Below, one piece after another: positions 1 through 5,192 of a stretch of DNA of 5,581 nt (within the stretch, counting starts at the first letter, position 1; the number at the start of each line of letters is the position of its first letter). The notes beneath the pieces were generated by a model that saw only the letters and a list, made by a program, of their open reading frames with translations, was not told the DNA's origin and ran no database searches. A program made the translations under genes and the position numbers. The stretch is taken from assembly GCA_039815505.1 (NCBI GenBank), contig JBCBZE010000239.1, positions 1 to 5,581 on the forward strand, given 5' to 3'. Source of the stretch: CANLWN01 sp039815505. GTDB taxonomy: Bacteria > Bacteroidota > Bacteroidia > Flavobacteriales > Flavobacteriaceae.

Positions 1-21
1 AATTAGCTCCCAAACTTTTTC

Positions 22-29
22 TACCTTCG
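22..29 (+). promoter_or_regulatory. Candidate -7 element of the pcm promoter
   Basis: The bases TACCTTCG match the Bacteroidota -7 consensus TAnnTTTG at all but one fixed position. They lie about 20 bases before the TTG start of pcm, which implies a short leader. The matching -33 TTG would fall at or beyond the left edge of the window, so it cannot be checked. The preceding bases 1-21 hold a TAG in the pcm frame at 4-6 and no recognisable gene. The assignment rests on one imperfect motif in a sensible place. Confidence 0.4.
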
Positions 30-48
30 TAACACCAAAACCAAGCCT

Positions 49-690
49 TTGAAAGATACGTTGAAACATAGGGGTATGCGTAATAAATTGGCCGATTCCC
101 TGATAGAAAAAGGAATAGCCGATAGTTCGGTAATAGATGGTATACGAACCATTCCCAGACATTTGTTTTTGGACAGTAGCTTTGAGGATCATGCCTATCA
201 GGACAAGGCATTCCCGATCGCCGCCCATCAGACCATTTCGCAACCGTATACCGTAGCGTTCCAAACAGCATTGTTGGCCTTAAATCCCAATGATAAGGTA
301 TTGGAAATTGGTACGGGAAGCGGCTATCAAACCGCAATGTTGTTACACTTAAGGGCCAAAGTGTATACTATAGAGCGTCAGTTGGCACTGTTTAAAAAGA
401 CGAAACTTTTTTTTCAAAAAATGGGTTACCGCCCTAAGAAGGTTATTTTTGGCGATGGTTACAAAGGTCTCCCGGAAGAAGCTCCTTTTGATGGTATTAT
501 CGTAACGGCAGGGGCGCCGCAGGTACCCAAACCTTTGATGTCACAATTAAAGATTGGTGGAAGGCTGGTGATTCCTGTCGGAACAGATGAACAGATCATG
601 ACGCTATACCTGCGTAAATCCGAAAAAGAGTTTGAGAAAAAAGAATTGGGTGCTTTCCGTTTTGTCCCGCTTTTGGAAGATAAGAACTAG
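49..690 (+). CDS. pcm: Protein-L-isoaspartate O-methyltransferase
   Basis: This enzyme transfers a methyl group from S-adenosylmethionine to the carboxyl of L-isoaspartyl residues in aged proteins, starting their repair in the cytoplasm. The 213-residue length suits the family. Visible motifs: TISQPYTVA (about 62-70), the substrate-side PCMT signature; VLEIGTGSGYQTA (84-96), SAM-binding motif I; VYTIER (105-110) with the acidic residue that usually contacts the SAM ribose; GDGYKG (135-140); FDGIIVTAGAP (148-158); and LKIGGRLVIPVG (167-178). The start chosen is TTG at 49, because it yields the N-terminus MKDTLKHRGMRNKL that I recall from flavobacterial homologues. The next option, ATG at 76, would remove nine residues. 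An in-frame TAG at 4-6 rules out a longer protein. No Shine-Dalgarno is seen. The stop lies one base from the stop of the opposing DUF5686 gene, so there is no separate terminator space. Family assignment is near certain; the start is less so. Confidence 0.96.
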   Translation: MKDTLKHRGMRNKLADSLIEKGIADSSVIDGIRTIPRHLFLDSSFEDHAYQDKAFPIAAHQTISQPYTVAFQTALLALNPNDKVLEIGTGSGYQTAMLLHLRAKVYTIERQLALFKKTKLFFQKMGYRPKKVIFGDGYKGLPEEAPFDGIIVTAGAPQVPKPLMSQLKIGGRLVIPVGTDEQIMTLYLRKSEKEFEKKELGAFRFVPLLEDKN

Positions 691-691
691 G

Positions 692-3169
692 CTACTGATT
701 GAATATGCCCAATAACTGAAAACCTATGGTAATCCCTCTTTCCTTTACACCTCCAAAGTTACTTTGTACATAGTCCAATCTAAAAAAACGGAATTTCTTC
801 CACCCTAGATTACTCAGCCCTATACTAAATTCGGAATAAGGTCTGTTATCCGTAGTGGATAGCAAATGTCCCCCAAGGACCAAATTGGAATTCAAGGTAT
901 TCAACAAGGGAATTTTACCCATGATATAACCTTTGAAATTATGCTCCGCATGCACCTCAAAATAATCTTGGTTGGTACTGAGGTCATAGTAGGGAAGCAA
1001 GTGAAAGGAATTTAAATAGTAACCCGTGCCGACATGCGTTTGATTACCGTTGAAATGCTGATAATCTACAAAGGAAATAGCATCGGCGTCTAAAAAAGTA
1101 CCCCCCCTAAGGTTATAGGAGAAGTCCCCTTTATCGCCAATCGTAAAGTTATGGGCCAATCGTATTTTAAGTTGGTCAAAATTATAATCCCCATTACTGG
1201 CCGCGAATCCTTTTTCATAGCCCAAGTAGAGTGTTGGGTAGTCATTGAAAAGATTAAATTTACCATCGGGATAGTTTAGATACTTTTGTCCAAATCGGAT
1301 TCTGGCGTTTATGTTGAGCTTTAAAAGGTCTTGATCATCGATGGCGGCATTTTCAAAATCATTGGGATCCAACGGATTGTTGGAGGTGAATTGATCATTA
1401 TCATCGCCTATAAGTACGTAATCGGTGGTGTTGAATACCGGTTTTCTATCCTCGTAACCAAAATTGGTAAAAAGATAAATACCGTTAACGACTTCCTGGG
1501 AGTAAAAAATGTTTGCAAAGGTTCTGCTATAGAACTTGGCAAAATTATCCTCGAAAAACAACGTACTAACACTGTTGATTACCGGCCATATGGGATTGGA
1601 AGCATTAAATTGGGCCAATTCATTACCACCGCTAAGTCGCAGTCGGGGCCTAGAAAAGTTATTGAAGCGGTAGGAGACTTCGCCTTTTATACGAAGTCGC
1701 TTATCGGAGATGCCATAGTCCATATCGGTATTTATATTGAACCGAGTGCCTTGTTCTTCATTCAATTTTAGATAGTCCAGCCCAAATCCGGTATGCCAAC
1801 CTTGTACGGTATTAAAATTTGTTTTTCCCAACGGACTCTCAAAACGGTAATAGGTATCCTTGAACGTGTTATCGTAAGAATACCCAAAGAATAGGGAGCC
1901 CAAGGTAATTTTATTGTTCTTGGCGTCCACGGAATCCAAGTACTTTTGGGATTTGCGAATAATTTGTAGGCTATCCTTTACCGTATAGTCTACGGATTCT
2001 TCTATGGTAAGGGGTACGGAACGTACTTTTTCCCAATAAAGGCTGTCTTTTTTATTGGCCTCTTTTTCAAAGGAAACCACTTCGTTTCCAAAATCTTTTT
2101 TTGCAAAGCGAGGCTCAAGATCGTAATTTTTATAACCCGAGGTAAACCTGCCCTCACCTTCAACGCCAAAAATACCATATTGAAAGTCAATACTTTGTAA
2201 AACCTTTATCCAAAGACTATCTGCCCTTGAAAAGTTAAAGCTTTGCTTTAACAACAGGGTATCCACCACAAAAACCTGTGCCTGTTCCCCGGTGACCGTG
2301 AGGTCCGTGGCATAAATGGCCCATTGGTCTTCCACGATGTAGATGGTTCCGGTAAATACCTTGTCCTTAGGCCTTTTGGGAACAACGGCAATTTGATTTA
2401 TAAGGTTGTTGTTATCATCATAAAAGGTACCCAACAATTTATACCTGTAGTAGTTAAAGGCATTGTCCGCAATAGGGGAAATGAGCCTGTTGCCAAATTC
2501 CACGGTATTGTTGTAATACGAAATATCTACATCTGAAGCATTGTTAAAGCTGAACCCATTATCGTCCCCGCTTACTTTTGAGGCTATTATTTTTTCCTTG
2601 TATTCCTTTTTATACTTTGCAATTTTGGAAATTGTTTCCGATAAATAGATAATACCGGACCGTGTGGAGTCCAATCCTCCGCCAAAATCGCCCAAATCCT
2701 GCCCTAAAATTTTTTCCGGGGCGTTCTTTATCTTTATAAGACCCTTGGAATAAAAATCGGCCGTATAACTTTCCAGTTTTTTTAGGTATTCCTTTCTTTT
2801 GGAAATGGCCCCCCTTATAATTCTGTTGGCGGGATTATCACTGGCGTTCACTTCCACGCCTTCCAAAGAAACGTTTTCTTCCATCAAGGATACGTCCAAG
2901 GTATACGGAAAAGAGTCAATGCTAATGGTTTTCTTGAGGGTTTTGAACCCCAAATACTTAAAGATTACGGTATACGTCCCTTTTTGGAGGAGATCTAGTT
3001 CATATTTTCCGTTGTCATTGGTGGTGGTACCATTTACCGTACCTTCCAAGTAGATGTTTACGAAAGATAAAGGAGTGTTGTTTTGGTCGGTGACGAGGCC
3101 GGTTACCTGGGCATGGGTAAAAAAGCATAAAGAACAGAACGTAAAGAGGGACAGCTTAAATTTCTTCAT
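692..3169 (-). CDS. DUF5686 outer-membrane protein with carboxypeptidase-regulatory-like domain
   Basis: An 825-residue secreted protein whose molecular function is not known. Residues 1-20 form a signal peptide (KKFK, a hydrophobic stretch, then THA before Gln21). Residues about 22-96 are a CarboxypepD_reg-like beta-sandwich (VTGLVTD, then FVNIYLEGT, then NGKYELDL and YLGFKT), the module often found at the N-terminus of Bacteroidota outer-membrane receptors. From about 109 the DUF5686 region begins, with NPANRIIRGAISKRKEY (112-128), FTGTIYIVEDQWAIYATDL (272-290) and YWEKVRSVPLT (378-388). From about 420 to the end the sequence alternates aromatic and polar residues and has repeated Asn/Asp-rich turns, as in an outer-membrane beta-barrel; there is no type IX C-terminal sorting domain and no TonB plug. 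The start at 3169 is chosen because it gives the signal peptide. The frame stays open to 3343, but that extension overlaps smpB and would bury the signal. The gene follows smpB on the same strand after 82 bases and may be partly co-transcribed. The barrel is inference from composition. Confidence 0.9.
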   Translation of the reverse strand: MKKFKLSLFTFCSLCFFTHAQVTGLVTDQNNTPLSFVNIYLEGTVNGTTTNDNGKYELDLLQKGTYTVIFKYLGFKTLKKTISIDSFPYTLDVSLMEENVSLEGVEVNASDNPANRIIRGAISKRKEYLKKLESYTADFYSKGLIKIKNAPEKILGQDLGDFGGGLDSTRSGIIYLSETISKIAKYKKEYKEKIIASKVSGDDNGFSFNNASDVDISYYNNTVEFGNRLISPIADNAFNYYRYKLLGTFYDDNNNLINQIAVVPKRPKDKVFTGTIYIVEDQWAIYATDLTVTGEQAQVFVVDTLLLKQSFNFSRADSLWIKVLQSIDFQYGIFGVEGEGRFTSGYKNYDLEPRFAKKDFGNEVVSFEKEANKKDSLYWEKVRSVPLTIEESVDYTVKDSLQIIRKSQKYLDSVDAKNNKITLGSLFFGYSYDNTFKDTYYRFESPLGKTNFNTVQGWHTGFGLDYLKLNEEQGTRFNINTDMDYGISDKRLRIKGEVSYRFNNFSRPRLRLSGGNELAQFNASNPIWPVINSVSTLFFEDNFAKFYSRTFANIFYSQEVVNGIYLFTNFGYEDRKPVFNTTDYVLIGDDNDQFTSNNPLDPNDFENAAIDDQDLLKLNINARIRFGQKYLNYPDGKFNLFNDYPTLYLGYEKGFAASNGDYNFDQLKIRLAHNFTIGDKGDFSYNLRGGTFLDADAISFVDYQHFNGNQTHVGTGYYLNSFHLLPYYDLSTNQDYFEVHAEHNFKGYIMGKIPLLNTLNSNLVLGGHLLSTTDNRPYSEFSIGLSNLGWKKFRFFRLDYVQSNFGGVKERGITIGFQLLGIFNQ

Positions 3170-3195
3170 GCAAGGGGTTTTAATTGCGTAGACGA

Positions 3196-3203
3196 CAAAA
3201 ATG
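3196..3203 (-). promoter_or_regulatory. Weak candidate -7 element for the DUF5686 gene
   Basis: Read on the minus strand these bases are CATTTTTG, one mismatch from TAnnTTTG, 26 bases before the chosen ATG at 3169. No TTG stands at the expected 19-21 bases further upstream, so the match is incomplete. If it is not used, the DUF5686 gene would depend on read-through from smpB across the 82-base gap, in which I see no clear terminator hairpin with a T-run. Confidence 0.25.
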
Positions 3204-3251
3204 CGTAAGAAGTTGCCTGTAACCACATGGCATTGGGAAAAGATTAACAAT

Positions 3252-3713
3252 TTAATTATTGAAGTTCTTTTTGATCCGGGCCAAGTTCTTCTTATTGTCC
3301 CGATCTTTGATGGTTTCCCTTTTATCGTATAGTTTTTTACCACGTGCCAAGGCTATTTTAATTTTGGCAAGTCCTTTTTCATTGATAAAAAGGTGAAGTG
3401 GAACAATGGTCAGTCCCGTGTTTTTGACTTCTTTCCCAAGTTTTTTAAGCTCATTTTTGTTCAATAACAGCTTTCGTTCCGCTTTTGGCCTATGATTGTA
3501 GTGGGTGCCATGCATATACTCATCGATCTGCATATTGATTACAAAAAGCTCCCCATTTTCATTGAATTCACAGAAACTTTCAGAAATGGATGCCTTGCTC
3601 AACCGAATGGATTTTATTTCCGTACCAGATAGCACGATACCTGCGGTATAGATATCCAATAACTCATATTCAAATTTGGCTTTTCTGTTCTTTATATTAA
3701 CGTTTTTCTGCAT
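3252..3713 (-). CDS. smpB: SsrA (tmRNA)-binding protein SmpB
   Basis: SmpB binds the tRNA-like end of tmRNA and carries it to ribosomes stalled on broken mRNAs, so that the nascent peptide is tagged for degradation and the ribosome is freed. The 153 residues match the family length. Seen in order: NRKAKFEYELL (9-19) and GTEIKSIR (30-37), the start of the OB-fold-like core with its tmRNA-contacting residues; HYNHRPKAERKLLLNKNE (71-88); ALARGKKLYDKRE (121-133); and a basic tail rich in Lys and Arg (134-151), the part that becomes helical in the ribosome's empty mRNA channel. The start at 3713 gives the usual MQKNVNIKNRKAKFEYELL beginning. The frame is open to 3779, but the extra 22 residues contain three cysteines, resemble no SmpB N-terminus and run across the promoter. 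No ssrA (tmRNA) gene is visible here. The DUF5686 gene lies downstream on the same strand. Confidence 0.97.
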   Translation of the reverse strand: MQKNVNIKNRKAKFEYELLDIYTAGIVLSGTEIKSIRLSKASISESFCEFNENGELFVINMQIDEYMHGTHYNHRPKAERKLLLNKNELKKLGKEVKNTGLTIVPLHLFINEKGLAKIKIALARGKKLYDKRETIKDRDNKKNLARIKKNFNN

Positions 3714-3720
3714 GGTATCG

Positions 3721-3751
3721 CAAAAATAGGAACAAATATGCGATATGCAAT
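3721..3751 (-). promoter_or_regulatory. smpB promoter (Bacteroidota type)
   Basis: On the minus strand ATTG (3748-3751) is followed by a 19-base spacer and then TATTTTTG (3721-3728), a perfect TAnnTTTG -7 element. The spacing fits the Bacteroidota primary sigma factor consensus. Only seven bases separate the -7 element from the smpB ATG, so transcription should begin at or within a few bases of the start codon. That also argues against the longer open frame to 3779, which would need translation from upstream of the promoter. This is the best-formed promoter in the window. Confidence 0.7.
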
Positions 3752-3776
3752 TCATGGAAAATAGAATAATTATGAG

Positions 3777-3784
3777 CACCTTTG
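3777..3784 (+). promoter_or_regulatory. Candidate -7 element for the DUF6503-like lipoprotein gene
   Basis: CACCTTTG differs from TAnnTTTG at one fixed position and lies 39 bases before the ATG at 3824, giving a leader of about 30 bases. The expected -33 position carries ATG (3754-3756) rather than TTG, 20 bases upstream, so the promoter would be weak or need help. It sits back to back with the smpB promoter in the same intergenic region. Confidence 0.35.
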
Positions 3785-3823
3785 TAGGATGTATTTTTTG
3801 AAAGCTTCCTAGACGTGATGGTT

Positions 3824-4564
3824 ATGAAAAAAATAGTGTTATTGCTTGTGCTCGTTTGTGTATTTTCTTGTCAAGAGAAAGAAAAGGAGGTCCTTTCCGC
3901 TCAAGATATCGTAGACCGATCTATAACGGTGAGTGGTGGCAACTTATATGAAGAGCGCGAGATATCCTTTCGTTTTAGGGAAAGAACCTATATATCCAAG
4001 CATATAAACGGCCATAAAGTATTAAAACGCATTACCAAAAATGATTCGGCCGAGGTTATCGATGTAAAGACCAATACGGGTTTTACGCGTTCCATGAATG
4101 ATAGTCTGGTACAACTAAGCGATTCCATGGCCAACAAATACGCCAATTCCGTAAACTCTGTACATTACTTTGCAAAATTGCCCTACGGCCTTAATGATCA
4201 GGCGGTAAATAAGGAGTACCTGGGTGAAACAGAAATGAACGATACGGTTTATTATAAAATAAAAATCACTTTTGATCAAGAAGGGGGAGGAGAGGATTTT
4301 GAAGATACCTATGTGTATTGGTTTAACAAAGAGACCTTAAAACCCGATTATTTGGCCTATATCTTCCATGTGGATGGAGGAGGACTTCGCTTTAGAAAGG
4401 CCTATAATGAAAGGTATGTCAATGGCATACGATTTGTGGACTATGAAAACTATAGGGCCAAGGACACCGATGCGTCCATTATATCAATAGATAGTCTGTA
4501 CATGAAGGGGGAATTGGAATTATTGTCTAAAATAGAGCTGAAGGATATATTGGTCAATTCTTGA
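3824..4564 (+). CDS. DUF6503-like lipoprotein
   Basis: A 246-residue lipoprotein of unknown function. The signal peptide MKKIVLLLVLVCVFSC ends in a lipobox (Val-Phe-Ser before Cys16); the cysteine is followed by QEKEKE, a charged, Glu-rich stretch resembling the export signals that send Bacteroidota lipoproteins to the outer surface. The body reads as a run of beta-strands, with DTVYYKIKITFDQEGGGEDFEDTY-type segments (about 150-165) and a conserved-looking block from VYWFNKETLKPDYLAYIFH through GGLRFRKAYNERYVNGIRFVDY (residues about 164-207). I recall this block from flavobacterial proteins labelled DUF6503, which I take to be a half-barrel fold like LolA or LppX; both the label and the fold are from memory, not from a search. 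The ATG at 3824 is preferred because it gives a standard MKK signal; ATG 3818 and GTG 3815 are in frame just upstream and would add two or three residues. The 3' end overlaps the opposing phosphatase gene by 11 bases. Confidence 0.82.
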   Translation: MKKIVLLLVLVCVFSCQEKEKEVLSAQDIVDRSITVSGGNLYEEREISFRFRERTYISKHINGHKVLKRITKNDSAEVIDVKTNTGFTRSMNDSLVQLSDSMANKYANSVNSVHYFAKLPYGLNDQAVNKEYLGETEMNDTVYYKIKITFDQEGGGEDFEDTYVYWFNKETLKPDYLAYIFHVDGGGLRFRKAYNERYVNGIRFVDYENYRAKDTDASIISIDSLYMKGELELLSKIELKDILVNS

Positions 4565-4566
4565 CC
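4552..4566. terminator. Inverted repeat across two convergent stop codons, possible bidirectional hairpin
   Basis: GGTCAA (4552-4557) and TTGACC (4561-4566) are perfect complements around a 3-base loop. The hairpin contains the TGA of the plus-strand lipoprotein gene (4562-4564) and, in the mirror position, the TGA of the minus-strand phosphatase gene (4554-4556). There is no separate intergenic space for a terminator, and the repeat would form a stem in both transcripts. Against a strong intrinsic terminator: the stem has only 6 pairs and no immediate T-run follows on either strand (the nearest is TTTT at 4574-4577 on the plus strand). The repeat is certain; a role in termination is inference. 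Confidence 0.35.
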
Positions 4567-5096
4567 CAGTCTATTTTAAGTCTGGTATCTATAACGGTAT
4601 CGCCCACAACCTGAACGATGAACAGGCTGCTGTTGTCCGAATCGTCCATGGGGTCATATTTTTCTTCGGCGATCATTTTGTTCACAAAATCCGGAGTGGT
4701 GTTGCTATGCCCTACGACCAATACATTTTTACCCAAATTGGTGGTTTTAAATTCTGCAATGTTCACGTCTTCCGGACTATAATAGGTAACGGTAATATCT
4801 TTTTTAACGGATGTAGGGGCGGCGGTCATTGATGTGCGTTCGTAATCCGTAGTATAAATGGCATCCAAGTCCACATAATCCAAAACTTCCGCCCATTTCA
4901 TGGCTCTGCCCAACCCATCTTGGGTAAGTTCCGGATCTACATTTTCGGCATCGCTCCTGTCTTTTTCGGCATGTCTGATAAAATAAAAGGTAGAAATTAC
5001 ACCATCATCAGTGTCAATTGGAGCTTTTTCTTCATCTTTACAGGCCATAAGGCATGTTAATAAAAAAGCAAAACTTAGAAGTTTGATAGTTTTCAT
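4554..5096 (-). CDS. Histidine phosphatase superfamily lipoprotein
   Basis: A 180-residue envelope lipoprotein of the histidine phosphatase (phosphoglycerate mutase-like, branch 1) superfamily, whose members form a phosphohistidine intermediate. The substrate is not deducible. The signal peptide ends LMAC with Cys19 as the lipid site, followed by KDEEK, an acidic stretch like the Bacteroidota surface-export signal. The core begins FYFIRHAEK (37-45), with Arg41 and the nucleophile His42. ELTQDGLGRAMKWAEVL (56-72) is the usual LTxxGxxxA segment; YTTDYERTSMTA (81-92) supplies the second arginine, Arg87; VLVVGHSNTTPDFV (125-138) supplies the second histidine, His130. All core residues I can identify are present, so it should be active. 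At about 160 residues after the signal it is compact, closer to SixA-like phosphatases than to glycolytic mutases. The start at 5096 gives the signal peptide; an in-frame ATG at 5117 would put seven residues before it. The gene is divergent from the PorP/SprF gene and overlaps the upstream lipoprotein gene tail to tail. Confidence 0.9.
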   Translation of the reverse strand: MKTIKLLSFAFLLTCLMACKDEEKAPIDTDDGVISTFYFIRHAEKDRSDAENVDPELTQDGLGRAMKWAEVLDYVDLDAIYTTDYERTSMTAAPTSVKKDITVTYYSPEDVNIAEFKTTNLGKNVLVVGHSNTTPDFVNKMIAEEKYDPMDDSDNSSLFIVQVVGDTVIDTRLKIDWVKN

Positions 5097-5120
5097 AATT
5101 GGTTTGTTTACATACATTTG
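5090..5120 (+). promoter_or_regulatory. Candidate promoter for the PorP/SprF-family gene
   Basis: TACATTTG (5113-5120) is a perfect TAnnTTTG -7 element. Nineteen bases upstream stands TTTT (5090-5093), a three-of-four match to the -33 TTTG. The predicted leader is about 65 bases and includes a C5T7 tract (5170-5181). The first arm of the 10-base inverted repeat overlaps the -7 element. The -33 part lies inside the first codons of the divergent phosphatase gene. No comparable promoter was found for the phosphatase gene on the other strand. Confidence 0.4.
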
Positions 5121-5168
5121 ACCATATGCTATAATTTAACAGAAATTACGTGAAAATAGTATGTAAAC
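5106..5168. repeat. Perfect 10-base inverted repeat in the divergent intergenic region
   Basis: GTTTACATAC (5106-5115) and GTATGTAAAC (5159-5168) are exact reverse complements, 43 bases apart. Pairing does not extend beyond the ten bases on either side. The 96-base region lies between the divergent starts of the phosphatase gene (5096) and the PorP/SprF gene (5193). The left arm covers the first three bases of the candidate -7 element and the right arm lies in the predicted leader. This layout could be a two-site operator for a dimeric regulator or a long-loop RNA stem; no regulator is known. Confidence 0.5.
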
Positions 5169-5192
5169 TCCCCCTTTTTTTGTTTTTGACCT

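Noticed and set aside
1..48. AAT TAG at the left edge as the end of an upstream gene
   Set aside because: Only one codon before the TAG is visible, so nothing distinguishes a real gene end from a chance stop.
754..766. Small hairpin CAAAG-TTA-CTTTG downstream of pcm
   Set aside because: Only five mostly A-T pairs, no T-run, and it lies in DUF5686 coding sequence. Too weak to call the pcm terminator.
1331..1771. Plus-strand open frame of 146 codons
   Set aside because: It lies wholly opposite the DUF5686 coding sequence, has a low-complexity Ile/Gly-rich product with no domain, and no promoter or start signal. It is an antisense shadow.
2002..2190. Minus-strand open frame of 62 codons
   Set aside because: A different frame within the DUF5686 gene on the same strand, with no distinct features.
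2324..2536. Plus-strand open frame of 70 codons
   Set aside because: Antisense to the DUF5686 gene, with no recognisable protein and no regulatory signal.
2799..3053. Plus-strand open frame of 84 codons
   Set aside because: Antisense to the regulatory-like domain of the DUF5686 gene. A hydrophobic start gives a false hint of a signal peptide, but nothing else supports it.
3170..3343. N-terminal extension of the DUF5686 protein to 883 residues
   Set aside because: The extra 58 residues overlap the end of smpB, are basic and unlike any export signal, and would bury a clean signal peptide starting at 3169.
3714..3779. N-terminal extension of SmpB to 175 residues
   Set aside because: The added residues are not SmpB-like and would be encoded across the best promoter in the window.
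5107..5135. Sigma70-like promoter TTTACA, 17 bases, TATAAT
   Set aside because: It looks good by the Escherichia coli consensus, but Bacteroidota use a different primary sigma consensus, and AT-rich intergenic DNA produces such matches easily. TACATTTG at 5113-5120 is the better candidate.
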